Shown: positions 1 through 5,835 of the stretch, one piece after another
Numbering within the stretch: the stretch's first letter is position 1
Layout: the number at the start of each line of letters is the position of its first letter
Assembly: GCA_003136295.1 (NCBI GenBank)
Contig: PLDZ01000253.1
Coordinates: 10,508 to 20,673, forward strand
Direction: 5' to 3'
Source of the DNA: Candidatus Dormiibacterota bacterium
Lineage (GTDB): Bacteria > Chloroflexota > Dormibacteria > Aeolococcales > Aeolococcaceae
Length of the DNA stretch: 10,166 bases
Made by a program: the position numbers and the translations under genes
The notes under the pieces: generated by a model
What the model was told of the DNA's origin: nothing
The model's database searches: none
What the model saw: the letters and a program-made list of their open reading frames with translations, nothing else

Positions 1-305
1 CCGAGCTCGAATCGAGCGACCTGACCGAGGTTGTCGGTGAATGGGTATGTGGCGATAGCGGACAGGGCACGACCGTCCTCATCGAGGAGGAAGACCGTGG
101 CAGCATCGCAGTCGACGAGGTCGGCGGCGGCCTTGAGCATGAAGTCGATCGTCTCCTTCAGCTCCAGACTCGACGTGAAGAGGTTTCCGACCTGGCCTAG
201 AAGGTCGACAATGACCTTGTCGTCCATCGCAGATCCGAGTATACCTGCGAATTTCGGCGCCAGCGGACTGTCGGGCAACTGCAATCGATCCAGCGCTGTG
301 CTCAT
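1..305 (-). CDS. GAF-domain protein, N-terminal part (truncated by the window edge)
   Basis: An open frame starts with ATG at 305 and reads leftward with no stop to base 1, giving the first 101 residues. Residues about 30-100 look like the start of a GAF domain: a helix (about 31-62, with LLGQVGNLFTSSLELKETID), then the strand/turn DAATVFLLDEDG (68-78) and LSAIATYPF, ending in FELG, where GAF domains usually continue into a G-rich loop. GAF domains bind small ligands or cofactors and sit at the front of histidine kinases, diguanylate cyclases, phosphatases and transcription regulators; the output domain is outside the window, so its role cannot be stated. The ATG overlaps the etfA stop in an ATGA, with no clear Shine-Dalgarno sequence, so translation is probably coupled to etfA. 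No signal peptide or membrane segment is seen in this part, suggesting a cytosolic sensor. Confidence 0.8.
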   Translation of the reverse strand, partial: MSTALDRLQLPDSPLAPKFAGILGSAMDDKVIVDLLGQVGNLFTSSLELKETIDFMLKAAADLVDCDAATVFLLDEDGRALSAIATYPFTDNLGQVARFEL

Positions 306-1279
306 GACCGGCGCTTTTGCAACTCTTCGACGAGCGCCGGGAGCACTTTCAAGGCATCCCCCACGACACCCAGGTCGGCGAGTTTGAAGATTGGTGCGTT
401 CTCGTCTCTATTGACCGCAACAATTGCTTTCGCGCCCTTCATTCCGACTGTGTGCTGCATGGCCCCGCTGATGCCGAACGCGAGATAAACGGCAGGTTTG
501 ACAGTTTTGCCCGTTTGGCCGACCTGCATCGCATAGGGCACCCAGCCGGCGTCGACCACCGCTCGGCTCGCTCCGACGGCCGCGTTCCCGAGCACGGCCG
601 CGAGCTGATCGAGCAGCTCGAAGTTCTTCGGGTCGCCGAGGCCGCGCCCGCCGCTGATGACGATCGGTGCTTCCTCGAGCTTTGGACCGGCGGCGACGTC
701 GGCGACTCGGTCGGTGACGCGGGCGGCCTTGTGCTTCTCGTCCATAGGAGAGGTGACCTGGGTGACCGCGGCGGCGCCACCCCCGCTCGGCTCCGCCACG
801 AACGACTTCGGCCGGATGATCGCGAGGGCGGGCGCCTCGCCCTCAAAACGCGTTGCCACGTTGAGGGTCGCTCCGAAGGCCGAGGAGTGCACCGAGACGC
901 CGTCGCCGTCGCTCACGTCGATGCCGTTGGCGATCACGGGCACGCCGAGTTTCGCGGCCAGCCGGCCGGCCACGTCGCGGGAGTCGTACGTCATGCCGAA
1001 GAGCACGAGATCGGGTTTGTGCTCCCCGATGAGGGCCGCGAGCGCATCGGCCGCCGGGCCGCCGAGGAGGACCTCGCCCCAGACCGGATCGGTCCCCGCG
1101 TAGAGGGTCGTGGCACCGTGCGCCCCGAGCTCGGTCGCCGCCTCGGCTGCATCCGGCGCAAAGGCGACCGCCTCAACCGTGCCGGCGAGCGATCGTGCCT
1201 TGGTCAGCAGTTCGAGTGCGACCGGCGCGGGTTTCCCGCCCGCGATCTCCGCGAAGACCCAGATCTTTCCCAGGGGCAT
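302..1279 (-). CDS. etfA: Electron transfer flavoprotein, alpha subunit
   Basis: This is the FAD-binding alpha subunit of an electron transfer flavoprotein (325 aa, normal for the family). With EtfB it passes electrons from dehydrogenases such as acyl-CoA dehydrogenases to a membrane quinone reductase, or takes part in bifurcation. The N-terminal domain starts MPLGKIWVFAE and contains the conserved stretch TYDSRDVAGRLAAKLG. The C-terminal FAD domain has SGGRGLGDP (about 209-217), SRAVVDAGW (238-246), QVGQTGKTV (252-260) and the family signature GISGAMQH (269-276), followed by VAVNRDENAPIF. I chose the ATG at 1279 because it begins the conserved N-terminus, lies 2 bases after the etfB stop and has AGAAGG about 10 bases upstream. 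The same frame stays open to 1444, but that part lies inside etfB and does not resemble EtfA. Whether this pair is bifurcating cannot be decided by eye. No ETF-quinone oxidoreductase or dehydrogenase is in the window. Confidence 0.96.
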   Translation of the reverse strand: MPLGKIWVFAEIAGGKPAPVALELLTKARSLAGTVEAVAFAPDAAEAATELGAHGATTLYAGTDPVWGEVLLGGPAADALAALIGEHKPDLVLFGMTYDSRDVAGRLAAKLGVPVIANGIDVSDGDGVSVHSSAFGATLNVATRFEGEAPALAIIRPKSFVAEPSGGGAAAVTQVTSPMDEKHKAARVTDRVADVAAGPKLEEAPIVISGGRGLGDPKNFELLDQLAAVLGNAAVGASRAVVDAGWVPYAMQVGQTGKTVKPAVYLAFGISGAMQHTVGMKGAKAIVAVNRDENAPIFKLADLGVVGDALKVLPALVEELQKRRS

Positions 1280-1281
1280 GG

Positions 1282-2055
1282 TCAGATCACCTTCTTCTCG
1301 GCGAGGAAGTCGGCGATTCGCTTGTAGCCCTCGCCGTCGTCCTTGACGATCGACCCCGCGGTACGCTGGGGTGCGGGTTCGACGCCGGTGATGCTCTGCC
1401 CCGCCGTGCCGCCGCCTGCGCCGTCGAGACCGAGGTCCCCGCACGTGATCCGATCGAGCGGCTTCGACTTGGCTCCCATGATTCCTTTGAGAGACGGGTA
1501 GCGGGGCTCATTGACCCCGGCGGTCACGCTCACGATCGCGGGCAGTCCGGCCTCGACGAGGTCGTACCCCGCCTCGGTCTGCCGCTTGACCTTGAGGGTC
1601 GTGCCGTCAACCTCGACGGTCTTGGCGAAGGTCACGGCGGGGACGTCGAGGAGCTCGGCGATCATCTGGGGGACGACGCCTGTGTAACCGTCGGTGGACT
1701 CGGTGGCGGTGATCACCAGGTCGAACCCCTCGCGGCGGATCGCCGCGGCGAGGACTCGGGCCGTGGTCAACGCATCGGAGCCCCGCAAGGCGTCATCTGA
1801 GATCAAGACCCCTTTGGCGGCACCCATGGCGAGGGCTTTGCGGACCGCGTCAATGCCGCGGTCCGGGCCCATCGAGACCACCGTCACCTCGCCTCCCTGC
1901 GCCTCGACGAGCTGCAGTCCCGCTTCGACTCCGAACTCGTCGCCGGGATCGAGAACGACCTCAACCCCCTCGCGCTTGAGCAAATGCGTGGTCGGATCGA
2001 GCTGGCCGGTGGTGTTTGGGTCGGGGATCTGCTTGACGCAGACGACGACCTTCAT
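1282..2055 (-). CDS. etfB: Electron transfer flavoprotein, beta subunit
   Basis: This is the beta subunit (257 aa), the partner of EtfA. In the family it holds AMP, or a second FAD in bifurcating forms, and docks the electron donor. The N-terminus MKVVVCVKQIPDPN is diagnostic. Other family blocks are VVLDPGDEFGVEAGLQL (33-49), VSMGPDRG (60-67), the nucleotide-site stretch ATESTDGYTGVVPQMIAELL (117-136) and LPAIVSVTAGVNEPRYPS (171-188), then KGIMGAKSKP. The STDG-GVVP form is the one I associate with high-GC Gram-positive EtfB/FixA rather than the mitochondrial QAIDDD form. The ATG at 2055 has GGAGG 5 bases upstream. It lies 45 bases after a glycosyltransferase stop and 2 bases before etfA, so etfBA are certainly co-transcribed. 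Whether they share the glycosyltransferase transcript is unclear, as I see no convincing promoter in the short gap. Confidence 0.96.
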   Translation of the reverse strand: MKVVVCVKQIPDPNTTGQLDPTTHLLKREGVEVVLDPGDEFGVEAGLQLVEAQGGEVTVVSMGPDRGIDAVRKALAMGAAKGVLISDDALRGSDALTTARVLAAAIRREGFDLVITATESTDGYTGVVPQMIAELLDVPAVTFAKTVEVDGTTLKVKRQTEAGYDLVEAGLPAIVSVTAGVNEPRYPSLKGIMGAKSKPLDRITCGDLGLDGAGGGTAGQSITGVEPAPQRTAGSIVKDDGEGYKRIADFLAEKKVI

Positions 2056-2060
2056 GCGTG

Positions 2061-2065
2061 CCTCC
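2061..2065 (-). promoter_or_regulatory. Ribosome binding site of etfB
   Basis: GGAGG on the minus strand, 5 bases before the etfB ATG, fixes that start. The remaining bases of the 45-base gap upstream contain a TAGAGT hexamer but no -35 at a useful distance, so I do not call a promoter here. Confidence 0.75.
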
Positions 2066-2100
2066 GTGTTTGTCGCCTCGGGATCGAAACTCTAACGCAC

Positions 2101-3321
2101 CTACGCCCAAATCCCCGGATCGGGCCGGCCGAGGTCCCTTGCAGCCGCTCCGAGGTCGACCCGATCGGTCACCGGAATACGCACCGCCTGGGGCTGTGTG
2201 GCGCTGAGGAGCACGCCCAGTTCCCCCTCAGCCCAGCGGGAATCGGCGAGCGCGACGATCCCAAAGTGGTAGCGGCGCCCGGTGAGCCACGCCTCCCACG
2301 ACGGAGCGCCGGTCACCGCCTCGATCCCGGCATCCGCGAGGGCGTCCGGCCTGGTGACCGGCTCGCCGTCGAGCGATGCGACCGTCCACCGTGCGTCGGG
2401 CCACCGCCGCGCGGCGGCATCGATCAGCGAGTGGAGGCGGCGCTGCTCCGGGGAGCCGTCTGGGTCGGGTCGCGGTCCGGTCAGCACGAGAACGCGCTCG
2501 CAGGCGATCGCGTCGCGCGCCCCGACGATCGCGCTCGGCTCGACCCGCCAGCTCTCGGGAGGGCGGCGGTCGAGCACCGCCCGCCAGCGGGCGCGAAGCC
2601 GGCGCCGATTGCGCTCGATCCGGGTGGTGTTGACACCACTGCCGCTCGAAGCCCCGCGCACGTGCTCGACCACCGATCTCGGCTGATAGACCACACGTCC
2701 AGGTCCCGCGGCGAGCGCCAGGCAGAGATCCACGTCCTCGCAGTACACGGGTGCAAATCGGGGGTCGAAGCCACCCACCGAGATGAATGCGGAGCGGCGC
2801 ACGAGCAGGCACGCCGCCGAGGCGTAATCGACGGTTCGCCGGAAGTTGTACTCGGGCCGGTTGGGGACGTCGCCGTCGCCGTACTGACGCACCCTCGCGT
2901 CACGCCAGAGGATCGAACCCGCTTCCTGGAGGCGCCCGTCCGGGTAGAGCAGCTTCGGGGCAACGGCCGACACTCCCGCATCGGCGTCGGCGACGTCGAT
3001 GAGTGGCTCGAGCCACCCGGTTCTGACCCACGCGTCGCTGTTGAGCAGCAGCAGGTGGCGGCCGCGTGCCATGGCTGCCCCCTGGTTGGTGGCGGGACCG
3101 AACCCGAGGTTGCGCGGGTTGCGAAGGATCCGCGCACCGCTCACCTGGATGAGCTGCTCGACGGTGCCGTCGGTCGACGCGTTGTCGACGATGACGACCT
3201 CGTAGCGCGCCTCGGTGACCTCGGCGAGCAGCCGGAGCGCCTCCTTGGTGATGTCCCAGCGGTTGTAGGTGACCATCACCACGGTCACGTCCGGCTGGGC
3301 AACTTCAGGGAATCGGATCAC
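2101..3321 (-). CDS. Family 2 glycosyltransferase with a C-terminal Rossmann half-domain
   Basis: A GT-A fold family 2 glycosyltransferase (406 aa from GTG at 3321), expected to move a sugar from a nucleotide-sugar onto a cell-surface glycan or lipid carrier at the inner face of the membrane. Visible motifs: VTVVMVTYNRWD (12-23), VVIVDNASTDGT (42-53), NPRNLGFGPATNQG (68-81), the DxD-equivalent LLLLNSDAWV (90-99), and GGFDPRFAPVYCEDVDLC (183-200) with the presumed catalytic ED at 195-196. VVEHVRGASSG (217-227) closes the domain, in the manner of rhamnosyltransferase-like GT2 proteins. From about 272 a second part begins (CERVLVLTGPRPDPDGSPEQRR) that resembles the N-terminal Rossmann half of a GT-B enzyme but ends without the nucleotide-binding half. 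The GTG overlaps the upstream TGA as GTGA, implying coupled translation. The same frame stays open to 4158, but there it only shadows the upstream gene. No membrane segment is seen. Confidence 0.88.
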   Translation of the reverse strand: MIRFPEVAQPDVTVVMVTYNRWDITKEALRLLAEVTEARYEVVIVDNASTDGTVEQLIQVSGARILRNPRNLGFGPATNQGAAMARGRHLLLLNSDAWVRTGWLEPLIDVADADAGVSAVAPKLLYPDGRLQEAGSILWRDARVRQYGDGDVPNRPEYNFRRTVDYASAACLLVRRSAFISVGGFDPRFAPVYCEDVDLCLALAAGPGRVVYQPRSVVEHVRGASSGSGVNTTRIERNRRRLRARWRAVLDRRPPESWRVEPSAIVGARDAIACERVLVLTGPRPDPDGSPEQRRLHSLIDAAARRWPDARWTVASLDGEPVTRPDALADAGIEAVTGAPSWEAWLTGRRYHFGIVALADSRWAEGELGVLLSATQPQAVRIPVTDRVDLGAAARDLGRPDPGIWA

Positions 3322-4604
3322 GTACGGCGCCGCTGCCAGCGTCGATACCCCTCTCGGATCGGCCGGGCGAGGCGATGTTCCGGTGAGGACTGAAGATGAT
3401 CGAGCTCGGACTGGACGCGGGACAGCTCGGCCTGGAGCGCTGTCCGCTCGTCGACGAGTCGCTGCTGGAGGATGGCGAGCGCGGAGACGACGCTGTCCGG
3501 CTCCGCGGCGGTCCGTGTCGCAACCCCTATGCGCGGGAGTCGTTGGGCAAGCTCCGCGAAGGCGCCATCGAGGGTCTGAACCGCTGTCTGGATATCCACC
3601 ACGTGCTTGCCGCCGAGCATCGCCCGGATAACGGATGCGGCGTCGCCGGCGAGCGGTATCGCCGGGTCGAACCGGTGGCCGGCGCCCGGGGTAATCGCCA
3701 TGACCGGGACGCCCAGCGACGCCGCGAGATTGGCTCCCGGCGGGGACGTGGCGACTGCGGCGACCGACCCGGACATCGCGGCCGCTATGTCGTCGAGCCC
3801 CGCCCATGCGGGAAGCACGTGGACGCGCTCCGCCATCACCCCCGGCAGACGGAAGGTTGCCTCGGTTGGCGGCTGCCGGGTGGGGTCGAGAGTGACGACA
3901 ACAACGGAGAGTTTCGGGTCGCTCCGCAACGCCGACAGGGTCGCTTCGACGAGACGCTCGGCGGACGATGCTGGAAGGCTGGACCCGGTCTCGATCACCA
4001 CGCAGCGCTCCGCAGGAAGTGCGCCGCAGAGGCGCAGCAGATCCGCACGCCGGCGGAGCACATCGGGTGAGAAAACGCGGCCGGCCAGCAACACCGGGTC
4101 TCCCGACTGCGCGGCGGTCCCGCCGAGGCGTTCCTGGGTGGCCAGATCCCGCGCCCACACGTCCTTGCCCTCCAGCCCAGAGACATCCATCTCACCGCGA
4201 GTCAGACCCACCGCGAACCAGATGGCCGAGGCGGCGACCTCCCGACCACCCAGCGCGCCGGTGAGCACCAGGGCGCCGACGCCTCGGTCGCTCATCGCCT
4301 CGTCGGGTACCGGATAACGTGAGGCCCAGCTCCGATCATCACCAAGCACGTCGCCAGTAAGGATCAGCGCGTCGAGACCCAGCGCATCGGCGCCCGCGCC
4401 AGGCAGAAGCGGCCGCGCTGGACGGCCTTCGTCGCCGGGGATGGGATGCTCGGCACCAAACGGGGCCAGGACGATGAGCTCGATGTCCGGCCGCCGCCGG
4501 CCGAGTTCGCTCTCGATGACACGGCGCAAGGCCATCTCGCCGACCTCACCAGTATCGAACGCCCCGAAGAGCCCGACCACCGGCCTCTCAGCGGCACCGT
4601 CCAC
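3318..4604 (-). CDS. Polysaccharide pyruvyl transferase-like protein with a C-terminal coiled coil
   Basis: The protein (428 aa) starts at GTG 4604. The N-terminus VVGLFGAFDTGEVGEMALRR (9-28) and the following IELIVLAPFG resemble the opening of the polysaccharide pyruvyl transferase family (CsaB-like; G-NxGDE-AL followed by a strand). Further family-like blocks are DVWARDLATQERL (148-160) followed by SGDPVLL, and DDIAAAMSGS...LAASLGVPVMAIT (271-305). In CsaB-type enzymes the last block contains an Arg-x-His pair just before the AAxLGVP segment. Here the position reads ATSPPGANLAASLGVP, so the pair is missing and transferase activity is doubtful. Residues about 374-405 are rich in heptad leucines (ALAILQQRLVDERTALQAEL), a likely coiled coil, and the tail HRLARPIREGYRRWQRRR is basic, as in many glycosyltransferases of high-GC bacteria. 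It overlaps the glycosyltransferase by 4 bases, so both probably act on the same surface glycan. Family assignment is by eye and moderate. Confidence 0.75.
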   Translation of the reverse strand: MDGAAERPVVGLFGAFDTGEVGEMALRRVIESELGRRRPDIELIVLAPFGAEHPIPGDEGRPARPLLPGAGADALGLDALILTGDVLGDDRSWASRYPVPDEAMSDRGVGALVLTGALGGREVAASAIWFAVGLTRGEMDVSGLEGKDVWARDLATQERLGGTAAQSGDPVLLAGRVFSPDVLRRRADLLRLCGALPAERCVVIETGSSLPASSAERLVEATLSALRSDPKLSVVVVTLDPTRQPPTEATFRLPGVMAERVHVLPAWAGLDDIAAAMSGSVAAVATSPPGANLAASLGVPVMAITPGAGHRFDPAIPLAGDAASVIRAMLGGKHVVDIQTAVQTLDGAFAELAQRLPRIGVATRTAAEPDSVVSALAILQQRLVDERTALQAELSRVQSELDHLQSSPEHRLARPIREGYRRWQRRRT

Positions 4605-4610
4605 GTGATG

Positions 4611-4615
4611 CCTCC
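4611..4615 (-). promoter_or_regulatory. Ribosome binding site that fixes the GTG start at 4604
   Basis: GGAGG on the minus strand, 6 bases before GTG. The surrounding CACGGAGGCA is also found before etfB, which supports both starts. Confidence 0.75.
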
Positions 4616-4726
4616 GTGTGGCAAGCGATATCGGGGGCGACCCTCACGTCTCAGGAGTGGCTCAGGGAACGCGCAGAACTGCCGATGAGAATGAGGACAC
4701 CGCCCACCATAAACCAAGTCGAAACC

Positions 4727-4732
4727 AAGGAG
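4727..4732 (+). promoter_or_regulatory. Ribosome binding site of the secreted-protein gene
   Basis: AAGGAG, 8 bases before the ATG at 4741. It supports that start over the longer open frame, which begins upstream at 4618. It overlaps the second copy of the AAACCAAG repeat. Confidence 0.75.
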
Positions 4733-4740
4733 CGCCACTC

Positions 4741-5307
4741 ATGTTCAGGAATGTCTTCACCAGGAAGGTCGCGATCAGCGCCGCCGCATTTGCCGTGGTC
4801 GCCGTCGCGGGGATCGCAACCGTCTCCATCCTCCCGGCTTTGGCGGCTGGTGTGACGGGAGGCAACGCCACGACGCTTGCTGCCACTCCCGCGCCAAGGA
4901 CCGCCACGCCCAGCTCGGGTGCCAAGGGCGTCGCCGCCAGACGCATCGCTCTCGCCCTGTTCCGTGAATCGGTCAAGGAAACTGGGCTCAGCCGCACCAC
5001 CGTCCTCAAGGACCTCCTCACCGGTGAGACGCTGGCGCAGATCGACGGGTCGAAGGCCCAGGCCGTGGAGAGCGCCGTGATGGCCAAGATCACCACACGC
5101 CTGAACAAGGCGGTCACCGCCGGCAAGATCACCAAGACCCAGGAAGCATCGCTGAGCAGCGCCGCAACCGCAGGGATCAGCAAGCTGATGAACCTGAACC
5201 TCAGCACCTACATCCGGGTTCGCTTCGGCGGCCTCGCAACCACCCCGTCCGCGTCGACGGCAGCCGGCTCCTCCGCCGCCGTCACGGGGTCGAGCTCGGC
5301 GCTCTGA
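4741..5307 (+). CDS. Secreted protein of unknown function
   Basis: A 188-residue protein with a classic Sec signal peptide: positive N-terminus MFRNVFTRK, hydrophobic stretch at about 10-32, and a likely signal peptidase I site after PALA (35) or PALAA. There is no lipobox cysteine, and in fact no cysteine at all. A Thr/Ser/Ala/Pro-rich linker (about 40-62) leads into a helical core (64-151). The core contains TGLSRTTVLKDLLTGETLAQI (81-101) and ITTRLNKAVTAGKITKTQEASL (117-138), a pattern seen in many secreted proteins of high-GC and Chloroflexota genomes (L-x-LxxGxSLAxI, then AVxxGxITxxQA). I know no defined function for that pattern. The C-terminus is a low-complexity Ser/Ala tail (167-188). 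Predicted to be exported and helical. It stands alone between the divergent region and a strong hairpin, so it is probably a single-gene transcript. Confidence 0.85.
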   Translation: MFRNVFTRKVAISAAAFAVVAVAGIATVSILPALAAGVTGGNATTLAATPAPRTATPSSGAKGVAARRIALALFRESVKETGLSRTTVLKDLLTGETLAQIDGSKAQAVESAVMAKITTRLNKAVTAGKITKTQEASLSSAATAGISKLMNLNLSTYIRVRFGGLATTPSASTAAGSSAAVTGSSSAL

Positions 5308-5321
5308 TCCGTTCGGCGGTC

Positions 5322-5356
5322 AGGCAGTCCACCCGGCCACCCCGGGTAGACTGCCT
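5322..5356 (+). terminator. Strong stem-loop between the secreted-protein and isomerase genes
   Basis: An inverted repeat pairs 5322-5336 (AGGCAGTCCACCCGG) with 5342-5356 (CCGGGTAGACTGCCT): 14 Watson-Crick pairs and one C-A mismatch around a 5-base loop. It starts 15 bases after the stop of the secreted-protein gene, as expected for a terminator, but no T-run follows, which is common in GC-rich genomes. It ends 2 bases before the next gene's ATG, so it could equally act as an operator or an RNA structure controlling the isomerase gene. Confidence 0.55.
5347..5352 (+). promoter_or_regulatory. Possible -10 element for a leaderless transcript
   Basis: TAGACT fits the TANNNT -10 pattern of GC-rich bacteria and lies 6 bases before the ATG at 5359, so transcription would start at or next to the A of the start codon. 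That suits a gene with no real ribosome binding site. No recognisable -35 is present (GCAGTC lies at that distance). The hexamer is inside the right arm of the hairpin at 5322-5356. Confidence 0.4.
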
Positions 5357-5358
5357 CG

Positions 5359-5835
5359 ATGCCCAAGAAGTACACAGCCGCTGAGCAGGTCATCGATCCT
5401 GCGAAGCGCTACATCGCGACCATCACGACCGACCGCGGTGACATCGTCATCGCGCTCGACGCGACGCGCGCGCCGAAGTCGGTCAACAACTTCGTGTTCC
5501 TCGCCCGAGACGGCTTTTACGACGGCCTCACATTCCATCGCATCGTCGACGACTTCGTCATCCAGGGGGGCTGCCCCGAAGGGACGGGACGCGGCGGTCC
5601 CGGCTACCGATTCGACGATGAGCCCGTCCAGGGTGAGTACGAGGCAGGAGCAGTCGCGATGGCGAACTCCGGCCCGAACACCAACGGCTCGCAGTTCTTC
5701 ATCTGCACCGTCGACGACCGTCACAAGCTCACCAAGGCCTACAACCTGTTCGGACAGGTCGTCAAAGGCATGGATGTCGTCGGCGCGATCCGCAAGGACG
5801 ATGTGATGCGGTCGGCGACCATCGTCGAGGAGTGA
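5359..5835 (+). CDS. Cyclophilin-type peptidyl-prolyl cis-trans isomerase
   Basis: A 158-residue single-domain cyclophilin that catalyses cis-trans isomerisation of peptide bonds before proline and assists protein folding. It has no signal peptide or membrane segment, so it should be cytosolic. After a short leader, the domain starts YIATITTDRGDIVIAL (18-33). Key motifs are APKSVNNFVFLARDGFYDG (38-56), the catalytic arginine in LTFHRIV (57-63, R61), DFVIQGG (65-71), GTGRGGPGYRFDDE (75-88), MANSGPNTNGSQFFI (101-115) and YNLFGQVVKGMDVV (128-141). Bacterial forms usually have QGGDP; here it is QGGCP, with Cys at 72. The start at 5359 lacks a clear Shine-Dalgarno sequence, but it follows a possible -10 at leaderless spacing. 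Its TGA shares one base with the ATG of the next gene (TGATG), so the two form a coupled pair. Confidence 0.95.
   Translation: MPKKYTAAEQVIDPAKRYIATITTDRGDIVIALDATRAPKSVNNFVFLARDGFYDGLTFHRIVDDFVIQGGCPEGTGRGGPGYRFDDEPVQGEYEAGAVAMANSGPNTNGSQFFICTVDDRHKLTKAYNLFGQVVKGMDVVGAIRKDDVMRSATIVEE

Larger units (their letters stand above)
4605..4740. promoter_or_regulatory. Divergent intergenic region with two 11-base-period direct repeats
   Basis: The 136 bases between the divergent genes at 4604 (minus) and 4741 (plus) must hold at least one promoter for each direction. No hexamer pair is close to consensus on either strand; the best plus-strand candidate, CATAAA at 4708-4713, lacks a good -35. Two direct repeats stand out, each repeating at 11 bases, about one helical turn: CTCAGG at 4650 and 4661, and AAACCAAG at 4711 and 4722. 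The second AAACCAAG runs into the ribosome binding site AAGGAG (4727-4732) of the plus-strand gene. They may be operator half-sites or chance. Confidence 0.45.

Noticed and set aside
317..1327. Long plus-strand open frame (336 codons) opposite etfA
   Set aside because: Arg/Gly/Asp-rich composition with no family likeness; it mirrors the strongly coding etfA, as expected in GC-rich DNA.
1280..1444. Extension of the etfA frame upstream of 1279
   Set aside because: It lies within etfB and reads as arginine-rich nonsense; EtfA likeness begins exactly at ATG 1279.
2056..2100. Possible etfB promoter (TAGAGT hexamer at 2090-2095)
   Set aside because: The only TTG-type hexamer nearby is about 10 bases away, too close for a -35.
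1984..3393. Plus-strand open frame of 469 codons opposite etfB and the glycosyltransferase
   Set aside because: It covers two recognisable genes on the other strand and its product has no motifs; a GC-rich antisense shadow.
3322..4158. Extension of the glycosyltransferase frame upstream to 4158
   Set aside because: The extra 279 residues are Arg/Ala/Pro-rich frame shadow of the pyruvyltransferase-like gene; homology begins just after GTG 3321.
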